A program made the position numbers and the translations under genes. The notes beneath the pieces were generated by a model. It was not told the origin of the DNA. It saw only the letters and a list, made by a program, of their open reading frames with translations, and made no database searches. 64,000 nt of DNA from contig NZ_KQ948552.1 of the NCBI RefSeq assembly GCF_001514125.1, positions 423,401-487,400 on the forward strand, in the 5' to 3' direction. Positions within the stretch are counted from its first letter, which is position 1; every line of letters starts with the position of its first letter. Below are positions 9,441-18,944 of this stretch, in pieces. This DNA is from Streptomyces longwoodensis. GTDB lineage: Bacteria > Actinomycetota > Actinomycetes > Streptomycetales > Streptomycetaceae.

Positions 9441-12044
9441 GTGACAGCGGGAAACGACTCGGTGCCCGAACTGCTGCCGATGGTGTTCGCCGCCCCCAAC
9501 GAGGCTCTCGCGCGGGCGCGGGCCCTCCTCGACTCCGACCCGCCGCCGTCGCACGCCTCCGTCGCCCACCAGGTGATCGGGATCTGGCAGCGCGACTGGG
9601 GCGACCTGCGCCTGGCCCTGGAGCACCTGCGGCGGGCCCGTGACCTCGCGGCCCGGGCCGAGTCCCCCGAGCGGGAGGCGGACGTCCTGGCCACCCTCGG
9701 TGTGGCCCTGGTGCACGCGGGCCGCACCCGGCAGGGCCTGGCCGCGTTCGAGCAGGGCGTGCGGCGCGGCAGCGGTCACACCCGCGCGCGCGTGCTGTAC
9801 CGGCGGGCGTACGTCTGGTGGGTGCTGGGCCACCACCGCGAGGCCCTGGAGGACGTGCGGCGCGCGATCCCCGTGCTGCGGCAGACCGGTGACGTCATCT
9901 GGACGGCGCGGGCGCTCACCCTGCGCGCCACGGTGCACCTGGCGCTCGGCGCGGTGGAGCGGGCCGAGGCCGACTTCACGGCGGCCGAGGCGCTGTGGGA
10001 CACCACCGGCCAGGAGCACGACAAGGCCGACGCCGTGGAGAGCCGGGGCCTCGCCGCGTTCCGCGCCGGGGACATCCCGGCGGCTCTGCGGCTGCTGGAC
10101 GAGGCCCAAGAGCGGTACGCCAAGCTGGGCACGCCGACGTTCATGCTCACCATCCGGCGCTGCGAGGTGCTGATGGCGGCGGGGCTGGCGCCCGAGGCGC
10201 TGGCCGAGGCGGACGCGGCGATCGCCGTCCTCGACGGGATCGGCGGGCAGTCCACGCGCAAGGCGGAGCTGCTGCTGGTGGCCGCGCGGGCGGCCCGGCT
10301 GGCGGGCGACCCGGGCACCGCCATCGCGCGTGCGGCGGTCGCCGTCCGGCTGTTCTCGGGGCAGCGGCGCGGCTGGTGGGAGGCGCACGCGCGACTCGTG
10401 CTGATCGAGGCGCGGTTCGCGTCCGGGCGCGGCTACGGGCGGCTGGTGGCGGACGCGGCCCGGGTCGCCGAGCGGCTGGAGTCGTCCGGGGCGCCGGCCG
10501 CGCCCGAGGCGTGGCTGCTGGCGGGCCGGATCGCGCTGCACCTGGACTGGACGGCGGACGCCGAACGCTACCTGCGGGTGGCCGCGCGCAGTCGGCGCAG
10601 CGGGCCGCCGCTGGCCCGGATCACCGGCTGGGCCGCGCAGGCGCTGCGGGCCCGGGCCGCCGGGTCGGGGCGGGGCGTGCTGGAGGCGTGCCGGTGCGGC
10701 CTCGCCGTCCTGGACGACCACCGGATGACGCTCGGCGCCTCCGAGCTGCGCGCCCGGGCCACCGCGCAGGGCGCCGAACTGGCCGCGCTGGCCCAGGCGG
10801 TGAGCCTGGCCGGGGGCGGGCCGCGGCGGCTGCTGGAGTGGAGCGAGCGCTGGCGGGCGACGGTGCTGACGGCACCGCCGACCCGGCCGCCCGCCGACCC
10901 GGTGCTGCAGAGCGGGCTGACCGCCTTCCGTGAGATCGCCGCCCGCGCGGAGGAGGCCCGCCGCGACGGCCGGCCGGTTCCCGCGCTGGAGCGCGAACAG
11001 CGGCGCCTGGAGCGGGAGGTGCGGTCGCGGACCCTGCACATGCGCGGGGACGCGCCGGGCGGCGGGTACCGCTTCGACGTCGCCGGGCTGCTGGAGCGGC
11101 TCGGCGACGGGCGGCTGGTGGCGCTCGCCGTGCTGGACGGGCGGGTGCAGGTGCTGCTGTGCGGCGGCGGACGGGTGCGCCGGTTCGCGGGTGGGCAGGT
11201 GGAGCGGGCGGAGCGGGAGGCCGAGCACGTGCAGGCCACGCTGCGGCGGCTCGCCCACCCCCGTGCGGAGGGCCGGCTGCCGCTGGTGGAGGCGATGGGC
11301 CGCCGCCTGGAGGAGGTGCTGCTGGGCCCGGCGGCCCGCCACCTCGGCTCCGGCCCGGTCGTCGTGGTGCCGCCGGCCCGGCTGCACAGCGTGCCCTGGG
11401 CGCTGCTGCCGTCGCTGCGCGAGCGGGTCGTCAGCGTGTCGCCGTCCGCGAGCAGTTGGCTGCGCGCACGGGAGACCGAGCCGCCGGCCGGCGGCCGGCA
11501 CGTCCTGGTGCGCGGGCCCGGCCTGGCGACCGGCGGCGCGGAGGTGCCGGAGGTCGCCGACCGGTACGGCCGGGCCACGGTGCTGGAGGACGCCGACGCG
11601 CGCGTACCGCGCGTGCTGGAGGAACTCGACGGCGCGGCCCTGGCGCACATCGCCGCGCACGGCGACTTCCGGGCCGACAGTCCGCTGTTCTCCTCGCTGC
11701 GCATGGTGGACGGCCCGCTGATCGTGCACGACTTCGAGCGCCTGGCCCGCAGCCCGTACCGGATCATCCTGTCCAGTTGCGACACCGCGCGGCTCGCCTC
11801 CGTCGGCGCGGACGAACTCCTCGGCCTGGTCACCGCGCTGCTGCCGCTGGGCACGGCCGGGGTGGTGGCCAGCAGCGCGCCGGTGAACGACGAGGCGGTG
11901 GTCCCGCTGATGCTCGCGCTGCACAAGGGCCTGGGCGACGGGCTGTCGCTCGCGGAGGCCCTGCGCGACGCGCGCGCGGCGCTGCCGTCGGACGCCACGC
12001 ACCAGGCGACCGGGTGGGCGTTCACGGCGTTCGGCGCGGCGTGA
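9441..12044 (+). CDS. TPR-CHAT caspase-like protease
   Basis: An 867-residue protein. About residues 1-440 are TPR-like helical repeats (for example LRLALEHLRRARDLAARAESPEREADVLATLG split over successive helices; AVESRGLAAFRAGDIPAAL). A helical linker follows to ~560. The C-terminal CHAT (caspase, HetF-associated with TPRs) domain has the catalytic His about 740 in IAAHGDF and Cys about 780 in ILSSCDTARL, plus the family's final ATGWAFTAFGA strand. CHAT enzymes are cysteine proteases that act in bacterial defence and programmed responses. No export signal is present. The start lacks a ribosome site and appears leaderless. It diverges from the subtilase/sigma operon, and a metalloprotease gene follows 145 nt downstream. 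Confidence 0.9.
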   Translation: MTAGNDSVPELLPMVFAAPNEALARARALLDSDPPPSHASVAHQVIGIWQRDWGDLRLALEHLRRARDLAARAESPEREADVLATLGVALVHAGRTRQGLAAFEQGVRRGSGHTRARVLYRRAYVWWVLGHHREALEDVRRAIPVLRQTGDVIWTARALTLRATVHLALGAVERAEADFTAAEALWDTTGQEHDKADAVESRGLAAFRAGDIPAALRLLDEAQERYAKLGTPTFMLTIRRCEVLMAAGLAPEALAEADAAIAVLDGIGGQSTRKAELLLVAARAARLAGDPGTAIARAAVAVRLFSGQRRGWWEAHARLVLIEARFASGRGYGRLVADAARVAERLESSGAPAAPEAWLLAGRIALHLDWTADAERYLRVAARSRRSGPPLARITGWAAQALRARAAGSGRGVLEACRCGLAVLDDHRMTLGASELRARATAQGAELAALAQAVSLAGGGPRRLLEWSERWRATVLTAPPTRPPADPVLQSGLTAFREIAARAEEARRDGRPVPALEREQRRLEREVRSRTLHMRGDAPGGGYRFDVAGLLERLGDGRLVALAVLDGRVQVLLCGGGRVRRFAGGQVERAEREAEHVQATLRRLAHPRAEGRLPLVEAMGRRLEEVLLGPAARHLGSGPVVVVPPARLHSVPWALLPSLRERVVSVSPSASSWLRARETEPPAGGRHVLVRGPGLATGGAEVPEVADRYGRATVLEDADARVPRVLEELDGAALAHIAAHGDFRADSPLFSSLRMVDGPLIVHDFERLARSPYRIILSSCDTARLASVGADELLGLVTALLPLGTAGVVASSAPVNDEAVVPLMLALHKGLGDGLSLAEALRDARAALPSDATHQATGWAFTAFGAA

Positions 12045-12062
12045 GCCGACCCCGGTTGGGGC

Positions 12063-12091
12063 TGGGCGGCCGCGGGTCCGGGGGCCGCCCA
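12063..12091 (+). terminator. Hairpin after the CHAT gene
   Basis: A perfect 9-bp stem (12063-12071 with 12083-12091) over an 11-nt loop lies 19 nt after the CHAT stop. It suggests at least partial termination before the metalloprotease gene, which then needs its own promoter or readthrough. Confidence 0.5.
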
Positions 12092-12189
12092 CGCCGTGCT
12101 GTATCAGACCGGGGCGGACGGGCTCTTGCTGTCGTGACGATTTACGCACGCGTCCCGAGGACTCCCGTCGAGCGGCCGGGGCGGGCCGC

Positions 12190-13275
12190 ATGACCGCCCG
12201 CTACTGCTCCCTCGTCCCGGCGCCCGACCCGGCCGTCGCGCCGGGGCTGGCCGCCGAACGGCTGGGGGCGTTCCTCAGCGGGCGCCGGATGTGGGTCAAC
12301 GGCACCGTCCTGCACTACTGCTTCTTCGACGGGGACGACGACGGCTCGGTCATCGCGGTGCCGGGCTGCGGGCGGAGCCGGTGGGTGTCGTGGGTTGGGG
12401 GCGAGGAGCAGCGGGCCGTGGTGCGCGAGGCCTTCCGCGAGTGGCGGGAGCTGGGCATCGGGCTGGAGTTCCGCGAGGTCGCCGACCGGTCGGAGGCGGA
12501 GCTGCGCATCGGCTTCCAGCAGGGGGGCGGGTCCTGGTCGGCGATCGGCCGGGACGCGCTGCCGGCCGGGCGGGGCGAGCGCACCATGAACTTCGGCTGG
12601 GACCTGACGGCGCCCGGCGAGCGGGCCACGGCCCTGCACGAGATCGGGCACGTGCTGGGCATGAGGCACGAGCACCAGAGCCCCTACGCGGGGATCCACT
12701 GGGACGACGAGGCCGTGTACGCCGACCTGGCGGGCCCGCCCAACCACTGGAGCCGGGAGCGCACCGACGCCAACGTGCTGCGCAAGCTGGACGCGGCCGA
12801 GGTCAACGGGTCGGTGTGGGACCCGCAGTCGGTGATGCAGTTCCCCTTCGACCCGGGGCTGATCCTGGAGCCGGAGCAGTTCCGCGGGGGTGTGCGTCCG
12901 CCGGGCGGACTGTCTCCGCAGGACAAGGAGTTCGTGCTGCGCTGGTACCCGCCGCTGCCGCCGGGGGCGCCGCCGGCGCTGGTGCCGTTCCGTTCCGTGC
13001 CGCTGTCCCTCGGGCCGGGCGAGCAGGCCGAGTTCACCGTGGAGCCGCCCGAGACGCGCGCGTACACCGTCGGCACGTTCGGGGAGGGCGATTGCGTGGT
13101 CGTGGTCTTCGAGGAGCGGGACGGGGAGCCCCGGTTCCTCGCCGGCCACGACGACGCGGGCACCCCGGACAACGCCACGCTCCGGATGCGGCTCGTCAAG
13201 GGCCGCCGCTATGTCGTCCGCGTGCGCCTGTACTCCGGCTGGGGTTCGGGCGAGACCGCCGTCATGTGCTGGTGA
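12190..13275 (+). CDS. Astacin/matrixin-like zinc metalloprotease without export signal
   Basis: A 361-residue metzincin. The zinc site HEIGHVLGMRHEHQSP (His about 150, Glu 151, His 154, His 160) is the extended HExxHxxGxxHE of astacins, and SVMQFPF provides the Met-turn. An N-terminal ~140-residue domain contains the typical AFREWRELGIGLEFREV substrate-side helix and strand. About residues 265-361 form a C-terminal beta-sandwich (RMRLVKGRRYVVRVRLYSG). There is no signal peptide, which is unusual for a metzincin and parallels the unexported subtilase nearby. ATG 12190 has only a weak G-rich ribosome site. It is the third protease type in 6 kb and is probably part of the same island. Confidence 0.85.
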   Translation: MTARYCSLVPAPDPAVAPGLAAERLGAFLSGRRMWVNGTVLHYCFFDGDDDGSVIAVPGCGRSRWVSWVGGEEQRAVVREAFREWRELGIGLEFREVADRSEAELRIGFQQGGGSWSAIGRDALPAGRGERTMNFGWDLTAPGERATALHEIGHVLGMRHEHQSPYAGIHWDDEAVYADLAGPPNHWSRERTDANVLRKLDAAEVNGSVWDPQSVMQFPFDPGLILEPEQFRGGVRPPGGLSPQDKEFVLRWYPPLPPGAPPALVPFRSVPLSLGPGEQAEFTVEPPETRAYTVGTFGEGDCVVVVFEERDGEPRFLAGHDDAGTPDNATLRMRLVKGRRYVVRVRLYSGWGSGETAVMCW

Positions 13276-13311
13276 CGGCCCGCGGACCGGGACCACTGTC
13301 CGACGGGGGAA

Positions 13312-13357
13312 GGGCCGGGGTCCGTCGCCTTCGGGGGAGGGGGACGGGCCCCGGCCC
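13312..13357. terminator. Bidirectional hairpin between convergent genes
   Basis: A 15-bp stem with one mismatch (13312-13326 with 13343-13357) sits between the metalloprotease stop and the end of the monooxygenase operon. It can terminate both. Confidence 0.65.
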
Positions 13358-13374
13358 GCGCCGGGTGCGTGGTC

Positions 13375-14748
13375 CTAGGACGCCGCGCGGTGCTCGCGGG
13401 TCTCGTCGGGGTGGGCGAGGCCGAGGTGGTCGCGCAGGGTGGTGCCCTCGTAGTCGGTGCGGAAGACGCCCTGTTCCTGCAGGAGCGGGACGACCTTGTC
13501 GGCGAACTCGTCCAGGCCGGTCGGGGTGATGTGCGGGACCAGGATGAAGCCGTCGGAGGCGTCGGCCTGCACGTACTCGTTGATGGTCTTGGCGATGGTC
13601 GACGGGGAGCCGACGAAGTTCTGCCGGTTGCCGGTGTGGATGACCAGGTCGCGGATGGACCAGTTGTTCGCCTCGGCCAGCTCGCGCCACTCGCGGGCGG
13701 TGGCCAGCGGGTCGCGGTACATCCGCACCTGGGCCCGGCCGCGGGCGATGTGGTCGGTGTCGACGTCGGGGTCGACGTCGGGCAGCGGGCCCTCGGGGTC
13801 GTAGCCGGACAGGTCGCGGTTCCAGACGAACTCCAGGTGCTTGAGCGCGGTGGCTCCGCTCACCTGCTGGCGGCGCACCTCGCGGGCCAGCTCCTCCGCC
13901 TCGGCGTCGGTGTCGGCGAGGGCGAAGGTGGCCGCGGGCAGGATGAGCAACTGCTCCGGGCGGCGGCCGTACGTGGCCAGGCGGGACTTGACGTCCGTGT
14001 AGAACTCCTGGCCCGCCTCCAGGGTGCCGTAGCGGCTGAAGATGGCGTCGGCCTCGGCGGCGGCGAACTCGCGGCCCTCGTCGGAGTCCCCGGCCTGGAA
14101 GATCACCGGGCGGCCCTGGGGCGAGCGGGGCACGTTGAACCGGCCGTGGATGTCGAAGTGCTTGCCGTGGTGGACGAAGGCGCCGGCCCGGGCGTCGCGC
14201 AGGAAGGTGCCGGTGGCCTGGTCGGCGACGATCTCGTCGCCCTGCCAGGAGTCGAACAGCTCGTGGGCGGTGGCCAGGAACTCCTTGGCGCGGGAGTAGC
14301 GCTCGTCCTGCGGCAGGAACCCGCCGCGGCGGAAGTTCTCGCCGGTGAAGGCGTCCCAGGAGGTGACGACGTTCCAGGCGGAACGGCCGTCGGAGAGGTG
14401 GTCGAGGCTGGCGAACTGGCGGGCCACCTCGTAGGGCTCGTTGAAGGTGGAGTTGATGGTGCCGGTCAGGCCGAGGCGGTCGGTGACGGCGGCGAGCGCG
14501 GCCAGGACGGTGAAGGTGTCGGGGCGGCCGACCACGTCCAGGTCGTAGATCCGGCCGCCCTGTTCGCGCAGGCGCAGGCCCTCGGCGAGGAACAGGAAGT
14601 CGAACTTGGCGCGTTCGGCGGTCCGCGCGAAGTGCACGAACGAGTCGAACTCGATGTGGCTCCCGGCGCGCGGGTCGCTCCAGACGGTGGTGTTGTTGAC
14701 GCCGGGGAAGTGGGCGGCCAGGTGGATCTGCTTCAGCGGCTTGCTCAT
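13375..14748 (-). CDS. LLM-class flavin-dependent monooxygenase, NtaA/SnaA/DszA type
   Basis: A 457-residue FMNH2-dependent monooxygenase of the group that contains nitrilotriacetate monooxygenase component A and DszA. Family marks: QIHLAAHFPGVNNTTVWSDP at the start, FDFLFLAEGLRLRE, the RSAWNVVTSWD block, GRPVIFQAGDSDEGREFAA and the C-terminal GTTLRDHLGL. These enzymes oxidise C-S, C-N or C-P bonded compounds using reduced flavin from a separate reductase, which is not encoded here. GGAGGA precedes ATG 14748. It is the last gene of a six-gene minus-strand operon with an amino-acid-type ABC transporter, so use of an imported organosulfur compound is likely. Confidence 0.9.
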   Translation of the reverse strand: MSKPLKQIHLAAHFPGVNNTTVWSDPRAGSHIEFDSFVHFARTAERAKFDFLFLAEGLRLREQGGRIYDLDVVGRPDTFTVLAALAAVTDRLGLTGTINSTFNEPYEVARQFASLDHLSDGRSAWNVVTSWDAFTGENFRRGGFLPQDERYSRAKEFLATAHELFDSWQGDEIVADQATGTFLRDARAGAFVHHGKHFDIHGRFNVPRSPQGRPVIFQAGDSDEGREFAAAEADAIFSRYGTLEAGQEFYTDVKSRLATYGRRPEQLLILPAATFALADTDAEAEELAREVRRQQVSGATALKHLEFVWNRDLSGYDPEGPLPDVDPDVDTDHIARGRAQVRMYRDPLATAREWRELAEANNWSIRDLVIHTGNRQNFVGSPSTIAKTINEYVQADASDGFILVPHITPTGLDEFADKVVPLLQEQGVFRTDYEGTTLRDHLGLAHPDETREHRAAS

Positions 14749-14770
14749 GGTCCGTGGTCCTCCGGCCCGT

Positions 14771-16009
14771 TCAGGCTGCGGCGTAGCGGTTGGCGGGGCG
14801 GGCGAGGCCGAGCAGGCCGCGCAGGGTGTCGGCCTCGTAGGCGCGGCGGAAGGCGCCGCGGCGCTGGAGTTCGGGCACCAGGCCCCGGGTGATCGCGGGC
14901 AGGTCGTGACCGGCGACGGCGGGGCGCAGCCGGAAACCGGACAGCCCGGCCGACTGCAACTCCTGGAGCAGGTCGGCGAGTTCCGCGGAGGTGCCGGTGA
15001 AGACGAGGGCGTCGCTGGTGTACGGCTCACCGGCGAGCGCGTCCAGGCGCTCGCGGCGGGCGCGGGCGGCGCCGGGGTCGTCGTCGAGGAAGACCACCAG
15101 GTCGCCGAAGACGTGCAGCGGCTCGGCGGAGCGGCCGGCGGCGTCCTGCTCGGCGCGGATCTCCGCGACGATCGCGCGAGCCTGGCCGGCGTCGTGCGGG
15201 GTGACGTAGCCGACGTCGGCGGCGCGGGCCACCAGCCGGTACGGGACCGTGGCGTGGGCGAGGGCCGTGACCAGCGGCTGGCCCTGCGGCGGGCGGGGCG
15301 TGATGGAGGGGCCCTTGACGCTGAAGTGGCGGCCCTCGAAGTCGATGTAGTGCAGCTTGTCGCGGTCGATGAAGCGGCCGGTGGCCACGTCGCGGATCTC
15401 CGCGTCGTCCTCCCAGCTGTCCCACAGGCGGCGCACGACCTCGACGTGGTCGGCGGCCTCGTCGAAGAGGTCGCTCACCGACGGGGGGACCGGAGGGTCG
15501 TAGGAGTCGATGCGCTCGACGGTGCGGCGGCCGAAGTGCGCGGCCTCGTTCGGCCGGGCGGTGATCTGCACGCGCAGGCCGGCGCGGCCGGTGCTCACGT
15601 AGTCCAGGGTGGCGATCGCCTTGGAGATGTGGAAGGGCTCGGTGTGGGTGGCCACGACGGTCGGCACCAGGCCGATGTGCCGGGTGAGCGGGGCGACGCG
15701 GGAGGCGACGAGGACGGCGTCGAGCCGGCCGCGCACCTGGTCGGTGCGGTCGTCGGGGTCCAGGAAGTGGGAGGACTGGGGCCCGAGGCCGTCCTCGAGG
15801 GTGACGAAGTCGAGCAGTCCGTGCTCGGCCTCGGTGACGAGGTCGGCCCAGTAGCGGGCGGTGAACAGCGCACGGGGGCGGGCGACCGGCTCGCGCCAGG
15901 AGGCGGGGTGCCAGCCGGTGCCGTCGAGGGCGACGGCGAGGTGCAGGGCGGAGGCGGGCTTCTCGGAATCGGTCGCAGGGGTCGCGGGGTTCGCGGCGGA
16001 GGGGGACAC
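14771..16009 (-). CDS. LLM-class flavin-dependent monooxygenase, second type
   Basis: A 412-residue luciferase-like enzyme, distinct from its 3' neighbour. It begins ALHLAVALDGTGWHPASW and carries FVTLEDGLGPQ, RDVATGRFIDRDKLHYIDFEG and PRPPQGQPLV, ending RGLLGLARPANRYAAA. A sister copy lies at 29080-30180 with the same architecture and the same C-terminal LGLERPANR signature. GTG 16009 follows AGGAAGG by 8 nt; a longer upstream frame has no ribosome site. It is 22 nt upstream of the NtaA-type gene, so the pair is co-translated. The substrate is unknown; organosulfur oxidation is inferred from the operon and its leader elements. Confidence 0.88.
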   Translation of the reverse strand: MSPSAANPATPATDSEKPASALHLAVALDGTGWHPASWREPVARPRALFTARYWADLVTEAEHGLLDFVTLEDGLGPQSSHFLDPDDRTDQVRGRLDAVLVASRVAPLTRHIGLVPTVVATHTEPFHISKAIATLDYVSTGRAGLRVQITARPNEAAHFGRRTVERIDSYDPPVPPSVSDLFDEAADHVEVVRRLWDSWEDDAEIRDVATGRFIDRDKLHYIDFEGRHFSVKGPSITPRPPQGQPLVTALAHATVPYRLVARAADVGYVTPHDAGQARAIVAEIRAEQDAAGRSAEPLHVFGDLVVFLDDDPGAARARRERLDALAGEPYTSDALVFTGTSAELADLLQELQSAGLSGFRLRPAVAGHDLPAITRGLVPELQRRGAFRRAYEADTLRGLLGLARPANRYAAA

Positions 16010-16183
16010 GTCAGTGCCTTCCTGGAGGTCCGTACGGGGGTCGCCGGGCCGCGTGCCGGCTCGGGGCGGCGACGGGGCGGCGGGGCGGGGGGAGTCCGGT
16101 TCAGCGGCGACAGAGGACGCCGGGGACGCGGGGCGCGGCGGGGTGCGGCCGGGTGAGCGGGTGCGCGGCGAGCGGGACACCGG

Positions 16184-16999
16184 TCATGCCGTCACCTCCG
16201 TCCTCGGGGCGTTGGAGCCGTCCGGCGCGGCCTCGCTCAGCGCGTCGTAGGGTGCAACATCCGTGCGGGCGGCGGGTGTTCTCGGGGTGCGCAGAACGAC
16301 GATCCGGGAGCTGCGGCGCAGCTCGAAGCCGAGGGACCGGTAGAGGCGGATGGCGGGGGCGTTGTCGGCGGCGGCGTGCAGGAACGGCACGTCGCCGCGG
16401 GCCCGGATGCCGGCGGCGACGGCGCGGATCAGCCGGGTGGCCAGGCCCCTCCCCCGGTGCTCGGGGTCGGTGCACACCGCGCTGATCTCCGTCCAGCCGG
16501 GCAGCCGCAGCCGCTCGCCCGCCAGGGCGACCAGCCGGCCGTGGTGCCGGATGCCGAGGTAGGTGCCGAGCTCCACGGTCCGCCCGAGGAACGGGCCGGG
16601 ACGGGTGCGGGCGACCAGGTCGAGGATCTCGGGGACGTCGGCGGGGCCGAGCCGTACCGCCTCGGGGGCGGGTTCGGCCCGCAGCGCGGTGTCGACGAGC
16701 TGGACGCCGCAGCCGGCGCCGACGACCTCCCAGCCGTCGGGCACGTCGTCGACGGGCTTGACCCGTACGGTGGTTCCCGGCCCGGCGAGCGCGTGCAGGT
16801 CGGCCCACGCGGCCGGGTCCGCGGGGTCGGCGAGCGCGGCGAAGGCGTAGACGTCGGCCGGGTAGCGGGCGGCCCGGCCCAGGCGCTCGGCGAGGTGTGC
16901 GTGGGGGCCGGTGAGGGCCGCCCAGACGGCGTTGTCGAGGGGGTGCGGGCCGGTCACGGGGAGGGCTCCGCCCCCGCGGAGGTCGGTCGGCTGGTCCAC
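16184..16999 (-). CDS. GNAT family N-acetyltransferase
   Basis: A 271-residue protein with a C-terminal GNAT/FR47 fold: acetyl-CoA motif A is HRGRGLATRLIRAVAAGI at about residues 180-197, followed by VPFLHAAADNAPAIRLYRSL and GFELRRSSRIVV. The N-terminal half resembles GNATs with a degenerate first domain. GTG 16999 follows AGAGAGGAA. It lies between the monooxygenases and the substrate-binding protein in the same operon. N-acetylation of an amino thiol or of S-alkyl-cysteine-type intermediates would fit such loci, but this is inference. Confidence 0.85.
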   Translation of the reverse strand: MDQPTDLRGGGALPVTGPHPLDNAVWAALTGPHAHLAERLGRAARYPADVYAFAALADPADPAAWADLHALAGPGTTVRVKPVDDVPDGWEVVGAGCGVQLVDTALRAEPAPEAVRLGPADVPEILDLVARTRPGPFLGRTVELGTYLGIRHHGRLVALAGERLRLPGWTEISAVCTDPEHRGRGLATRLIRAVAAGIRARGDVPFLHAAADNAPAIRLYRSLGFELRRSSRIVVLRTPRTPAARTDVAPYDALSEAAPDGSNAPRTEVTA

Positions 17000-17045
17000 G
17001 GAGGCGGAGTTCCTCTCTTCTGCTCGGACGGGTCGCAGGTGCGGG

Positions 17046-18065
17046 TCAGGCGTTGTCGAGCGGCAGCCCGGGCGGGTTGATCTCGGACTTGGTGACCGCG
17101 TCGCTGGTGAGGTTCCAGGCGGTGAGCCACTTCGCGTACTGGCCGTTGTCGATCAGGTGGTTGATCGCGTCGGAGAGCGGCTTGGCGAGGCCGCTGCCCT
17201 TCTTGGCGGTCGCGGCGATCAGGCCCTGGAGCGTGGCGCCGGCGCCGGAGAACTGTCCCGCGAGGCGGGTCGGGCTGGGCGTGCCCGCGCTCTGGGTGAC
17301 GTGGTAGGCGAGGTTGGGGCTGGGCCCGAAGTAGGCGTCGATCTTGCCGCTGTTGAGGGCCAGGTAGGTGCTGTTGGAGTCCTGGAAGTACTTGATGGTG
17401 AGCTTCTTGCCCTCCTTCTCCAGCTTGCCCTTCCACTCCAGCAGGATCCGCTCCTGGTTGGTGCCGGCGCCGACCGACACCGTCTGGCCGGCCAGGGCGC
17501 GGTAATCGCCGTCGAACGTCCACGAGGACTTCTTGAGCGTCTCGAAGGTGAGGTCGTCCTTGCGGTAGGAGGCGAACTCGTACTTCTGCTTGCGCTCCTC
17601 GGTGTCGGTGATGTTGGAGAAACCGACGTTCACCTTGCCGCTGTCGATGCCGACGAAGAGGTTCTCCCAGGTGAACCGCTTGACCTCGGGTTCCAGGCCG
17701 AGGACGGCGGCGACCAGGCGGGCCAGGTCCACCTCGGAGCCGGTGAGGGTCTTCTGGTCGCTGCCGGTGAAGCCGAGCGGCGGGGCCCCGGCCGGCAGGG
17801 TGCCCGAGCCGATCACCAGCTTGCCGCTCTTCCGGACGGCGGCGGGCAGTTCGGCGCTGATGGACTTGACCTCGGAGACCTTCAGGGTGGTCTCCTTGGC
17901 GGCGCCGTTGGACAGTCTGCCCACGGTGACCGTGCCCGCGGCGCCGGTCGTGGTGGCGGCGTCGCTGTCACCACCGCAGGCGGCGAGCCCGGTGGCGAGG
18001 GTGGCGACCGCGGTGGCCGCGGTGATGCCGCGTATCAGGCTGCGTCGGGTGAAGTGGCGGGGCAT
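17046..18065 (-). CDS. ABC transporter substrate-binding lipoprotein, amino-acid type
   Basis: A 339-residue family-3 solute-binding protein. The signal region has a twin-arginine-like RRSLIRG start and a lipobox LAAC, so it is anchored outside the membrane by the Cys near residue 30. The body has GKLVIGSGTLPAGAPPLGF, GSEVDLARLVAAVLGLE, VNVGFSNITDTEERKQ and DAYFGPSPNLAYHV, typical of polar amino-acid receptors. It is encoded 93 nt downstream of the ATPase and belongs with the permease and ATPase just upstream. The SAM riboswitch and Cys leader point to a sulfur amino acid or derivative as ligand. Confidence 0.9.
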   Translation of the reverse strand: MPRHFTRRSLIRGITAATAVATLATGLAACGGDSDAATTTGAAGTVTVGRLSNGAAKETTLKVSEVKSISAELPAAVRKSGKLVIGSGTLPAGAPPLGFTGSDQKTLTGSEVDLARLVAAVLGLEPEVKRFTWENLFVGIDSGKVNVGFSNITDTEERKQKYEFASYRKDDLTFETLKKSSWTFDGDYRALAGQTVSVGAGTNQERILLEWKGKLEKEGKKLTIKYFQDSNSTYLALNSGKIDAYFGPSPNLAYHVTQSAGTPSPTRLAGQFSGAGATLQGLIAATAKKGSGLAKPLSDAINHLIDNGQYAKWLTAWNLTSDAVTKSEINPPGLPLDNA

Positions 18066-18158
18066 GGCTGTTCCTTGTCGTTCGTGCTGCGTGATGAGAG
18101 AGGGGTGAAGAAGGGGGGTGGCAAGGGGGGGTCGAGCGGAGTCGGCGGGGGTGTGCCG

Positions 18159-18940
<782 letters not shown>

Positions 18941-18944
<4 letters not shown>

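Noticed and set aside
9186..12191. A 1,001-residue minus-strand frame opposite the CHAT gene
   Set aside because: Shadow composition rich in Arg, Gln and Pro, with no domain. The plus frame carries TPR and CHAT motifs.
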